From Micromonospora sp. RHAY321 (GTDB taxonomy: Bacteria; Actinomycetota; Actinomycetes; Mycobacteriales; Micromonosporaceae), in NCBI RefSeq assembly GCF_023896955.1, contig NZ_JAMHIW010000002.1, positions 62,001-126,000 of the forward strand: a stretch of DNA of 64,000 nucleotides, given 5' to 3'. The position numbers and the translations under genes were made by a program. Every line of letters begins with the position of its first letter. Position 1 is the stretch's first letter. The notes under the pieces were generated by a model. The model was not told the origin of the DNA, did no database searches, and worked only from the letters and a program-made list of their open reading frames with translations. Below, piece after piece: positions 57,510-64,000 of the stretch.

Positions 57510-58715
57510 CTACCGTCGGCTGGCTTCCTGCCGCGCACCTTTGCGCCGCCACGGGGCCGCCAGGATCACGGCGGCCAGCAGGACGGCAGCGCCGAGGCCC
57601 AGCCCGGTGAGCAGCGAGATTGAGGTTGCGGCGGCAGGAGCATGGCGCTCGCCCTTGACGGGGACCACCGCGGTGTCGTGCTTCTTCTCGTCGGGTGTGA
57701 CCAGGCGGCCGACGGACGCGTGGGGAGGCAGGGCGAAGCCCCAGTTGAGCAGGGCTGCCGCCTCTCCCAGACTTCCCAGCGGCGCGGTCTCCGCTCCGAG
57801 CAGGGTCACCGCGAGCCGTCGGCCGTTGCGTTCGGCCACACCGACGTACGTCTGCCGAGCCAGGTCGGTGAAGCCCGTCTTCCCACCGAGCGTTCCGGGA
57901 TAGTGGCCCAGTAGCGTGTTGTCCTGAGTGATGGCGAATGCGCGGTTCCTCGGCTGCGCCGGAATCTGTGCCACCCTCGTTGCCATGTATCGCCGAAAGT
58001 CTTCCCGGGCGAAGGTGGCCCGTGCGATCAGCGCGAGGTCGTAGGCGCTGGTGTACTGGCCGGGGCCGTCCAGACCCGAGGGCGTTGCGGCGTGGGTCTG
58101 GTTCGCGCGCAGCCGGCGTGCTTCGTCGTTCATCGCCTCGACTCCGCCCGGTCTACCCGCGCCGCCGCCGCCGACCCGAGCCAGCACGTTGGCCGCGTCG
58201 TTTCCCGATGTGAGCAGGAGCCCCAGCCACAGGCTCTCGATCGAGTACCGGCCACCCTCGATCACCCCCATCAGCGAACTGGCTGGGTCGAGATCGCGCA
58301 GGTCCGCTCTGGTCACCTCGACCATCTGGGCCGGATCGAGGCGGGGCATCAGGGCCGCCGCCAGCAGCAGCTTCTGCACGCTGGCTGGCGTTCGGTGCTC
58401 GTGGGGGCCGCACCCACCCAGGACCTCGCCACTGTTGAGGTCCGCCACCAGCCACGAGGTGGCGGTCAGTGCCGGTGTCATCGGCGCAGCCGCAGGAATG
58501 GCCAGCCCTGCCGTGGCCAGCGCCTGCCCGCCGACCGCCCGGTGGGTGGGGTCAACCGGTGGCGGGGACGGTGTGGCCGGCGGCGGCGCCGGCGGCTTCA
58601 CGGCCGGGCATGGCACGTACGGCGCGGCCGCCGCCCGCGTCGGTGGCAGGACCGCCACCGCGGGCAGAACCAGGATGGCGCTGAGCGTCACGGCGGTAAA
58701 CCGATAGTCGGTCAC
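57510..58715 (-). CDS. Secreted, membrane-anchored D-alanyl-D-alanine carboxypeptidase (S11-type penicillin-binding protein)
   Basis: 401 residues from GTG 58715. The signal peptide is ~1-30; a Pro-rich segment follows (~35-55). The serine peptidase domain has the three PBP motifs: SVQK (SxxK nucleophile) in RTPASVQKLLLAAAL, SGN in LLTSGNDAANVLARV, and KTG in LGGKTGFTD. A C-terminal TM helix (~365-390, LLTGLGLGAAVLLAAVILAAP) with basic tail RRKGARQEASRR anchors it. It trims the terminal D-Ala from peptidoglycan stem peptides. -10-like TACCGT sits 8 nt before the start, suggesting a leaderless transcript. Confidence 0.93.
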   Translation of the reverse strand: MTDYRFTAVTLSAILVLPAVAVLPPTRAAAAPYVPCPAVKPPAPPPATPSPPPVDPTHRAVGGQALATAGLAIPAAAPMTPALTATSWLVADLNSGEVLGGCGPHEHRTPASVQKLLLAAALMPRLDPAQMVEVTRADLRDLDPASSLMGVIEGGRYSIESLWLGLLLTSGNDAANVLARVGGGGAGRPGGVEAMNDEARRLRANQTHAATPSGLDGPGQYTSAYDLALIARATFAREDFRRYMATRVAQIPAQPRNRAFAITQDNTLLGHYPGTLGGKTGFTDLARQTYVGVAERNGRRLAVTLLGAETAPLGSLGEAAALLNWGFALPPHASVGRLVTPDEKKHDTAVVPVKGERHAPAAATSISLLTGLGLGAAVLLAAVILAAPWRRKGARQEASRR

Positions 58716-58949
58716 ATTAACGAACGGTAATCGTCACCAGGGCTGGCGCGGTCCGATTGGCGAAAGCACGTGGGGTAACCGGGGCAATGCCAGCGGCGAC
58801 ATCGCGTTCGGGTAGCCCGTCTGGGCCGTTACCGTCCGAGATGACGTCGTCTGTGCGCCTTTTTGCGAGACGGTGTTGCTTATTCACAAAAGTGCCATCG
58901 CTGCTTCTCATGGGGAAAGGCTTCGCGCCGTGGGTCTACTGTCCTCGAC

Positions 58950-59276
58950 ATGAGATTCCGCACGACGCTGTTCCTCGGCGGCAGGACCGCCACCGGTATG
59001 ACGGTGCCGGCGGAGACCGTGCAGGCCCTCGGCTCCGGCAAGAAACCGCGGGTCGCGGTCACGATCAACGGCTACACCTACCGGCTTCGGGCGGATCTGG
59101 CCGCTGCGTTGGACGCGGAGCCGGGCGCCAGGCGGCAGTTCGAGGCGCTGTCGTATTCCAACAAACGCCAGCACGTGCTTTCGATCGAAGGCGCGAAGAC
59201 CCCGGCGACCCGGCAGCGGCGGGTGGCCAAGGCCCTCACGACGCTGCTCGACCTGGATGCCCAGCGCGGCGGCTAG
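58950..59276 (+). CDS. DUF1905/YdeI-like protein with shortened middle
   Basis: 108 residues from ATG 58950; -10-like TACTGT (58937-58942) lies 7 nt upstream (leaderless). The first ~50 residues (MRFRTTLFLGGRTATGMTVPAETVQALGSGKKPRVAVTINGYTYR) match DUF1905. The last ~55 (DLAAALDAEPGARRQFEALSYSNKRQHVLSIEGAKTPATRQRRVAKAL) match the OmpD-associated/YdeI helical part. In the ~150-residue relatives I recall, these are separated by ~40 residues completing the DUF1905 barrel. Here the halves are fused directly at YTYR-LRAD, so an in-frame internal deletion is likely. Fold integrity and function are doubtful. Confidence 0.82.
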   Translation: MRFRTTLFLGGRTATGMTVPAETVQALGSGKKPRVAVTINGYTYRLRADLAAALDAEPGARRQFEALSYSNKRQHVLSIEGAKTPATRQRRVAKALTTLLDLDAQRGG

Positions 59277-59314
59277 CTGCCCGAGCAGCAGGGCTGACCG
59301 GACTCGTGGTTCGG

Positions 59315-60190
59315 TCAGCCGAGCAGATCGCCGGTCGGCAGTGGCAGTGGCAGGCCGGGAAGCGACGGCAGCGGCACCGACGGCAGCGGCACCGACGGCA
59401 GCGGAAGTTGGGGCACCGTCGGGTCGGTGCCGGATGTCGGCGAGCCCGTCGGCGCGGGACGCTGTGGCGCTGGCGCCGTCCTGCCCGGTGTCGTTGCGCC
59501 GGAGGGCACGGGTGTGGCCGTTGACACCGCGGAAGTGGGCATCGGTGCCACCGGCGCCGGCGCGCAGCGGGGCCAGCCGGGACACCCCTGCGCCGCCAGG
59601 TCCCGCAGGACGGCGTCGATGTCGGCACGCAGGCGGGTGGCGTCGGCCGGGTCGCTGACCCGATCCAGGTCGCGCCGGGCCTGGTCGATCAGCCGCTGGG
59701 CCTCGTCATACCGCCCCTCCGCGACGGCCCGGCGGGCCAGGCTCGTGGTGTGTTCGACGCCGAGCACGTCCGCCCGCTCCGGATGGAACACCTTGGTCAG
59801 CGACCACAGCGGACTGCTCGGCCCGGCGTCGCGGCTGGCGACCCCCAGCCCCGTCGCCAGCGTGAGGGCGGCGACCACCGCGGCGGCCGATCCCACGGCA
59901 AGGCGTCCGAGCGGTTGCCGCCGGGGCGGGCTCGGGACCGAGACGGTGGGGGTGCCGGCCCGCAGCGTCCGGGACCGACGGTCCGGAGTTGGCGAGTCGG
60001 CCTGGGCCGCGCCGACCACGGTCTCCGGCTGGTCGGCGGTGATGTCGGCGCGCCAGGCGGCCAGCATCGCGGCGAGGCCGTCGGCGTCGGCCTCGTGTTC
60101 CCCGCGTCCCAGCGCGTCGAGGAGCAGGTCGTCGCGGTTGATGCCGGCGAGGTCCAACTCCTCGCCACCGTCGGGCCGGGGCTCGCTCAT
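59315..60190 (-). CDS. rsdA: RsdA-type anti-sigma factor with Pro-rich extracellular tail
   Basis: 291 residues, ATG 60190 overlapping the sigma-factor stop by 4 bp. The N-terminal ~50 (DLAGINRDDLLLDALGRGEHEADADGLAAMLAAWRADI) matches the RsdA SigD-binding region. A TM helix is at ~95-117 (LAVGSAAAVVAALTLATGLGVA). A DUF5667-like extracytoplasmic helical segment follows (PLWSLTKVF through DEAQRLIDQARRDLDRV). The tail of ~90 residues is Pro/Ser/Thr/Leu-rich. It holds the sigma factor at the membrane; release probably needs regulated proteolysis, as in Mycobacterium SigD/RsdA. Confidence 0.88.
   Translation of the reverse strand: MSEPRPDGGEELDLAGINRDDLLLDALGRGEHEADADGLAAMLAAWRADITADQPETVVGAAQADSPTPDRRSRTLRAGTPTVSVPSPPRRQPLGRLAVGSAAAVVAALTLATGLGVASRDAGPSSPLWSLTKVFHPERADVLGVEHTTSLARRAVAEGRYDEAQRLIDQARRDLDRVSDPADATRLRADIDAVLRDLAAQGCPGWPRCAPAPVAPMPTSAVSTATPVPSGATTPGRTAPAPQRPAPTGSPTSGTDPTVPQLPLPSVPLPSVPLPSLPGLPLPLPTGDLLG
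59363..59404. repeat. 15-bp tandem repeat in rsdA
   Basis: 2.8 copies of CGACGGCAGCGGCAC (plus strand) encode the repeated PLPSV motif near the C-terminus of the anti-sigma factor. The number of copies may vary among strains by slippage. Confidence 0.8.
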
Positions 60191-60780
60191 GCCGCCACCT
60201 CGTCAAGTCCGTCGCCGGCAAGCGTACGGAGCCGGGCCAGGGCACGGGACTGCGCCACCCGTACGGCCGCCGCCGACATGCCGAGGATCGCGCCGACCTC
60301 CTCGGCGGTCAGGCCGACCGCCACCCGGAGGATGATGATCTCCCGCTGGGCGTCGGGGAGGCGGTGCAGCAGCGCCGAGAGTCGACGGGCCAGATCGGTG
60401 GCGACGGCCTGCTGCTCCGGCCCCGGCGTGGTGTCCTCCTGCTCCAGGTCCGAATCGGGGACGGCGATGGCGGCGCCACGGATCGCCGCGCGTTGGGCGT
60501 CGGCGACCTTGTTCGCGGCGATGGCGAAGACGAACGCGGAGAACGGCCTGCCCTGGTCGCGGTAGCGGGGAAGGGCCTTCAACACCGCCAGGCAGACCTC
60601 CTGCGCGACGTCGTCGGCCGTGGTGTACGCCCCGCCGACGCGGCCCAGCCGTGCCCGGCAGTAACGGACCAGCCCCGGCCGCACGGTGCTGAGCAACGCA
60701 GCGAGAGCTGCCCGGTCACCCTGGGCGGCCAGGTGGACGAGCTCTGGCTCGATCACTGTGGTCATGGGGACGCGAGACAC
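60187..60780 (-). CDS. sigD: ECF-type RNA polymerase sigma factor, ShbA/SigD group
   Basis: 197 residues from GTG 60780 (ATG 60765 possible). Region 2 is ~25-100 (YCRARLGRVGG, TADDVAQEVCLAVLKALPRYRDQGRPFSAFVFAIAANKVADAQRAA) and region 4 is ~130-190 (ARRLSALLHRLPDAQREIIILRVAVGLTAEEVGAILGMSAAAVRVAQSRALARLRTLAG). The wording is very close to Streptomyces ShbA, which drives hrdB transcription, and to mycobacterial SigD. The directly downstream rsdA supports the SigD reading. An inverted repeat lies just upstream of the start. Confidence 0.9.
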   Translation of the reverse strand: MSRVPMTTVIEPELVHLAAQGDRAALAALLSTVRPGLVRYCRARLGRVGGAYTTADDVAQEVCLAVLKALPRYRDQGRPFSAFVFAIAANKVADAQRAAIRGAAIAVPDSDLEQEDTTPGPEQQAVATDLARRLSALLHRLPDAQREIIILRVAVGLTAEEVGAILGMSAAAVRVAQSRALARLRTLAGDGLDEVAA

Positions 60781-60784
60781 CTTC

Positions 60785-60801
60785 GTTACCGGCCGGTTAA
60801 C
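60785..60801. promoter_or_regulatory. Inverted repeat GTTACCGGCCGGTTAAC next to the sigD start
   Basis: A 17-bp dyad with one extra base lies 4 bp upstream of the sigD GTG, in the 150-bp divergent gap to the mce operon. It could be an operator or part of a SigD-type promoter (the mycobacterial consensus has GTAAC at -35). Confidence 0.35.
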
Positions 60802-60930
60802 CGCACGCTATCGAGACGCACGCCACTTTGCCTAGTTCACGTTCGGTGGTGGTGGCGTGGCGCAAAGAAGTTGTTGCGTTCGGCCGGGCCGCCGCGATGT
60901 CTCAGGTAGCGACCCGGGAGGGGAGGGTGG

Positions 60931-61941
60931 ATGGGCGTCGAGGTGGCGGTGCAGGGGCTGACCAAGTCCTTCGGTGGTCAGCCGGTCTGGTCGGACGTCA
61001 GCCTGACCCTGCCGGCCGGCGAGATATCCGTGCTGCTGGGACCATCCGGCACGGGCAAGTCGGTGTTCCTCAAGACCCTGGTGGGGCTGCTACGCCCCGA
61101 CAGCGGGTCGATCTGGATCGAGGGCAAGGACCTGCCCCGGCTCTCGGAGCGGGCGCTGTACGAGGTGCGCAAGCTGTTCGGGGTGCTGTTCCAGGACGGG
61201 GCGCTGTTCGGCTCGATGACGATCTACGACAACGTGGCCTTCCCGCTGCGGGAGCACACCCGCAAGTCGGAGTCCCAGATCCGCGAGGTGGTCACCGAGA
61301 AGCTCGACATGGTCGGCCTGGTCGGTGCCGAGAAGAAGCTCCCAGGGGAGATCTCCGGTGGGATGCGCAAGCGGGCCGGCCTGGCCCGTGCGCTCGTGCT
61401 CGACCCCCGCATCGTCCTGTTCGACGAACCCGACTCGGGGCTGGACCCGGTGCGCACCGCGTACCTGAACCAGCTGATCATCGACCTCAACCAGCGGACC
61501 GGGGCGACGTTCCTGATCGTCACGCACGACATCAACACCGCGCGCACGGTGCCGGACAACATCGGTCTGATCTACCACGGGCACCTGGCCATGTTCGGGT
61601 CGCGGGAGATGCTGCTGTCCAGCACCGAACCGGTGGTGCGACAGTTCCTCAACGCCCAGCGCATCGGACCGATCGGCATGGCCGAGGAGAAGGACGCCGA
61701 GGAACTGCGAGCCGAGGCGGACGCCGGCGCCGAACTGCCACCGCTGCCGCCCATCCCGCTGCAACTGCCGCCGACGGACGGGCGGCCCCGCGCCGCCGAG
61801 CGGCCACCGGGGCAGTGGTGCCGGGAGCACGGCGTCACCCCGCCACCCGGCTCCTTCGCCGGCCCACGCGACGCCGAGCGGTCCACGCTGGACGGACCAC
61901 CGGGCGGGGACGGGCGGCAGGGCGCGGGGGTGTCCCGATGA
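60931..61941 (+). CDS. mkl: Mce-system ABC transporter ATPase (Mkl/MlaF-like)
   Basis: 336 residues from ATG 60931 (GGGAGGGGAGGG site). The ATPase domain is ~1-245: Walker A GPSGTGKS, FGVLFQDGALFGSMTIYDNVAFPLRE, signature ISGGMRKRAGLARAL, Walker B IVLFDEPDSGLDPV and switch VTHDINTA. The GGMRKR signature and DEPDSGLDPV are typical of MlaF/Mkl proteins of MCE lipid transporters. A Pro-rich tail of ~85 residues is added to the usual length. First gene of the operon with yrbEA, yrbEB and mce genes; it overlaps yrbEA by 4 bp. Confidence 0.93.
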   Translation: MGVEVAVQGLTKSFGGQPVWSDVSLTLPAGEISVLLGPSGTGKSVFLKTLVGLLRPDSGSIWIEGKDLPRLSERALYEVRKLFGVLFQDGALFGSMTIYDNVAFPLREHTRKSESQIREVVTEKLDMVGLVGAEKKLPGEISGGMRKRAGLARALVLDPRIVLFDEPDSGLDPVRTAYLNQLIIDLNQRTGATFLIVTHDINTARTVPDNIGLIYHGHLAMFGSREMLLSSTEPVVRQFLNAQRIGPIGMAEEKDAEELRAEADAGAELPPLPPIPLQLPPTDGRPRAAERPPGQWCREHGVTPPPGSFAGPRDAERSTLDGPPGGDGRQGAGVSR

Positions 61942-62708
61942 CGGGACCCGTCACCGCCGTACGGCACACCGGCGAGTTCTTCGCGTTCTGCCTGGACACC
62001 CTGCGCGGCCTCGGCCGGCGACCGGTGCAGGTCCGCGAGTTCGTCCAGCAGGCCTGGTTCATCAGCTCGGTGTCGATCCTGCCCGCCGCTCTCGTCTCCA
62101 TTCCCTTCGGCGCGGTCATCGCGTTGCAGCTCGGCTCGCTGGTCCGTCAGCTCGGGGCGCAGTCGTTCACCGGCGCGGCGTCGGTGCTCGCGGTGGTCCG
62201 CGAGGCGGGGCCGATCGTCACCGCCCTGATCATCGCCGGCGCGGGTGGCTCGGCGATCTGCGCCGATCTCGGTTCCCGGAAGATCCGCGAGGAGCTCGAC
62301 GCGATGCAGGTGCTGGGCATCGATCCCATCCACCGCCTCGTGGTGCCCCGCGTGCTCGCCTCGATGCTGGTCGCCGTGCTGCTCAACGGGCTGGTCAGCG
62401 TGGTCGGGGTGACCGGTGGCTACCTGTTCAACGTGGTCCTGCAGGGCGGGACGCCCGGCGCGTACCTGGCCAGTTTCCAGGCCCTGGGGCAACTGCCCGA
62501 CCTGCTGGTGGGTGAGGTCAAGGCGCTGCTGTTCGGCGCTGCCGCCGCGCTGGTCGCGTCGTACAAGGGGATGACCGCCAAGGGTGGCCCGAAGGGGGTC
62601 GGCGACGCGGTCAACCAGAGCGTGGTGATCACCTTCATGCTGCTTTTCGCGCTGAACTTCCTCGTCACGGCCGTGTACTTCCAGGTCGTACCGCAGAAGG
62701 GAAGCTGA
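61938..62708 (+). CDS. yrbEA: Mce-system permease YrbEA (MlaE-like)
   Basis: 256 residues from ATG 61938 (ATGA overlap). MlaE family: FFAFCLDTLRGLGRRPVQVREFVQQAWFISSVSILPAALVSIPFGAVIALQLG, VREAGPIVTALIIAGAGGSAICADLGSRKIREELDAMQVLGIDPI and SYKGMTAKGGPKGVGDAVNQSVV. About five TM helices. Together with YrbEB it forms the inner-membrane channel below the MCE rings. A short hydrophilic interval links to yrbEB with 1 bp between stop and next start. Confidence 0.93.
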   Translation: MTGPVTAVRHTGEFFAFCLDTLRGLGRRPVQVREFVQQAWFISSVSILPAALVSIPFGAVIALQLGSLVRQLGAQSFTGAASVLAVVREAGPIVTALIIAGAGGSAICADLGSRKIREELDAMQVLGIDPIHRLVVPRVLASMLVAVLLNGLVSVVGVTGGYLFNVVLQGGTPGAYLASFQALGQLPDLLVGEVKALLFGAAAALVASYKGMTAKGGPKGVGDAVNQSVVITFMLLFALNFLVTAVYFQVVPQKGS

Positions 62709-62709
62709 C

Positions 62710-63513
62710 GTGCTGGTGCTGCGACACCTCGACAACCTGGGCGGCCAGCTCGCCTTCTACCTGCGGGCGTTCGCCTGGGCGCCGCGCACTCTGCGCCGCT
62801 ACAAGCGCGAGGTGGTACGGCTGCTGGCGGAGGTGAGCTTCGGCTCCGGGGCGCTCGCGGTGCTCGGCGGCACCGTCGGTGTCATCTGCTTCCTGACCTT
62901 CTTCACCGGCACCGAGGTCGGACTGCAGGGCTACCAGGCGCTCAACCAGCTCGGCAGCAGCGCCTTCACCGGTTTCGTCTCGGCGTACTTCAACACGCGG
63001 GAGATCTCCCCGCTGGTCGCGGCGTTGGCCCTGTCGGCCACCGTGGGCTGCGGGTTCACCGCGCAGCTCGGGGCCATGCGGATCTCCGAGGAGGTCGACG
63101 CCCTCGAGGTGATGGGCGTGCCCTCGCTGCCGTTCCTCGTGACCACCCGCATGATCGCCGGCTTTCTCGCGGTCATCCCGCTGTACGTGGTGGGGCTGCT
63201 CTCCAGCTACCTGGCCACCCGCACCATCGCCGTGTACTACTACGGCCAGTCGGCCGGCACCTACGACTACTACTTCCACCTCTTCCTGCCACCCGAGGAC
63301 GTGCTCTGGTCCTTCGGCAAGGTGCTCGTGTTCAGCGTGATCGTGGTCCTGGTGCACTGCTACTACGGCTACACGGCCACCGGTGGGCCTGCCGGTGTCG
63401 GCGTCGCCGTCGGACGGGCCGTCCGGCTCGCGATCGTCGCGGTCAACATCGTCGACTTCTTCCTGTCGCTGGCCATCTGGGGCGCGACCACCACAGTCCG
63501 GATCGCGGGGTGA
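62710..63513 (+). CDS. yrbEB: Mce-system permease YrbEB (MlaE-like)
   Basis: 267 residues from GTG 62710. Paralogue of the previous permease: LAFYLRAFAWAPRTLRRYKREVVRLLAEVSFGSGALAVLGGTVGVI, SPLVAALALSATVGCGFTAQLGAMRISEEVDALEVMGVPSLPFLV, YYGYTATGGPAGVGVAVGRAVRLAIVAVN. The EExDALEVMG and GYxAxGGPxGVGxAV motifs identify MlaE-type permeases. It partners YrbEA in the heterodimer usual in actinobacterial mce operons. Confidence 0.93.
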   Translation: MLVLRHLDNLGGQLAFYLRAFAWAPRTLRRYKREVVRLLAEVSFGSGALAVLGGTVGVICFLTFFTGTEVGLQGYQALNQLGSSAFTGFVSAYFNTREISPLVAALALSATVGCGFTAQLGAMRISEEVDALEVMGVPSLPFLVTTRMIAGFLAVIPLYVVGLLSSYLATRTIAVYYYGQSAGTYDYYFHLFLPPEDVLWSFGKVLVFSVIVVLVHCYYGYTATGGPAGVGVAVGRAVRLAIVAVNIVDFFLSLAIWGATTTVRIAG

Positions 63514-63515
63514 GC

Positions 63516-64000
63516 ATGAGACATCGCATTCTCGGCATCGTCTTCATCGTCGTGCTGACCGCGGCGCTGACCGCCTCCGTGCTGCAGTACCGCAAGGCGT
63601 TCACCCCCGTCGACCGGGTCACGCTGCAGGCCGGTCGTTCCGGGCTGCAACTGAGTCCGGGCGCCGACGTCAAGGTCCGTGGGGTCGTCGTCGGCGAGGT
63701 GCGCTCGGTCGGCAGCGACGGCGCCGGGGCGAGGATCCGGCTGGCCCTGGACCCGGCCACGACGCCGCTGATCCCCTCCGACGTCAGCGCGCGGCTGCTG
63801 CCCAAGACGCTCTTCGGTGAGCGGTACGTCGAGCTGGTCCCGCCGGTCGGCGGCAACGCCCCACCGATCCGCGACGGCGCCGTCATCACCCAGGACCGCA
63901 GCAGCACCGCCGTCGAGCTGGAACGGGTCCTCGACGAGGCGCTGCCGCTGCTGCAGGCGGTGCGGCCCGACCAGCTCGCCGCCACGCTGGGCGCGATCGC
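63516..64000 (+). CDS. mceA: MCE-family protein, first of the operon (3' truncated by the window)
   Basis: 161 residues are visible from ATG 63516, 2 bp after yrbEB, running off the end. A short N-terminus and TM helix (MRHRILGIVFIVVLTAALTASV) precede an MCE/MlaD domain: VTLQAGRSGLQLSPGADVKVRGVVVGEVRSVGS, RLALDPATTPLIPSDVSARLLPKTLFGERYVELVPP. MCE proteins form hexameric rings that carry lipids across the envelope. Naming as mceA is by position only. More mce genes are expected just beyond 64000. Confidence 0.92.
   Translation, partial: MRHRILGIVFIVVLTAALTASVLQYRKAFTPVDRVTLQAGRSGLQLSPGADVKVRGVVVGEVRSVGSDGAGARIRLALDPATTPLIPSDVSARLLPKTLFGERYVELVPPVGGNAPPIRDGAVITQDRSSTAVELERVLDEALPLLQAVRPDQLAATLGAI

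Noticed and set aside
59363..59404. Short tandem repeat as a possible CRISPR array
   Set aside because: The unit is 15 bp without spacers and lies in frame inside rsdA, coding for PLPSV repeats.

Overview
The window is a high-GC (about 70 % or more by eye) actinobacterial chromosome segment. It most resembles Micromonospora or a close Micromonosporaceae relative. The evidence for this is the ShbA/SigD-type sigma factor with an RsdA-type anti-sigma factor, an Mce lipid-transport operon, likely F420-dependent oxidoreductases, an Mca/MshB-like deacetylase of the mycothiol type, many secreted polysaccharide hydrolases with CBM2, CBM13 and CBM32-like modules, and many genes whose -10 box lies only 6-8 nt from the start codon (leaderless mRNAs). 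I see no rRNA, tRNA, CRISPR array, insertion sequence or prophage.

Layout. 0-9 kb: the 3' end of a secreted enzyme with two discoidin modules; a two-component system (1.5-3.6 kb) flanked by a small membrane-anchored protein and a PepSY protein that share an OmpR-type direct repeat; an ABC exporter; a DUF5872-like protein; a membrane protein; a GH46 chitosanase. 9-16 kb: a VOC protein, a PIG-L deacetylase, a GH43 beta-xylosidase divergent from a LacI regulator with xylanase-type operators, a SanA/YdcF protein, and a GH51-like arabinofuranosidase with FnIII and CBM2. 16-25 kb: an unusual secreted HExxH metallopeptidase-VWD-triple-repeat protein whose gene overlaps that of a lipoprotein, an M14 carboxypeptidase, an orphan EACC1 conflict-system component and a GH18 chitinase. 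25-34 kb: a bile-acid:Na+ symporter-family protein, an APH-type phosphotransferase, three probable F420/FMN oxidoreductases, two overlapping DUF2267 genes, a beta-propeller lipoprotein, a sugar epimerase-like SDR and a GH128 glucanase.

35-56.7 kb is a complete L-rhamnose utilisation locus. Two secreted GH78 alpha-L-rhamnosidases release rhamnose. An ABC importer (rhaT, P, Q, S) brings it in. Mutarotase, isomerase, kinase and a fused aldolase-dehydrogenase convert it to dihydroxyacetone phosphate and lactaldehyde/lactate. LutABC then oxidises L-lactate to pyruvate. A divergent LacI-type repressor probably controls both transcription units through the palindrome TGAAACGATTCA, seen upstream of the rhamnosidases and of rhaT, with a close variant in the repressor's own promoter region.

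56.7-64 kb: MerR-thioredoxin pair, a D,D-carboxypeptidase, a shortened DUF1905/YdeI-like protein, sigD-rsdA, and the start of an mce operon (mkl, two YrbE permeases, first MCE protein) that runs off the window. Intergenic GC-rich hairpins separate most convergent units.
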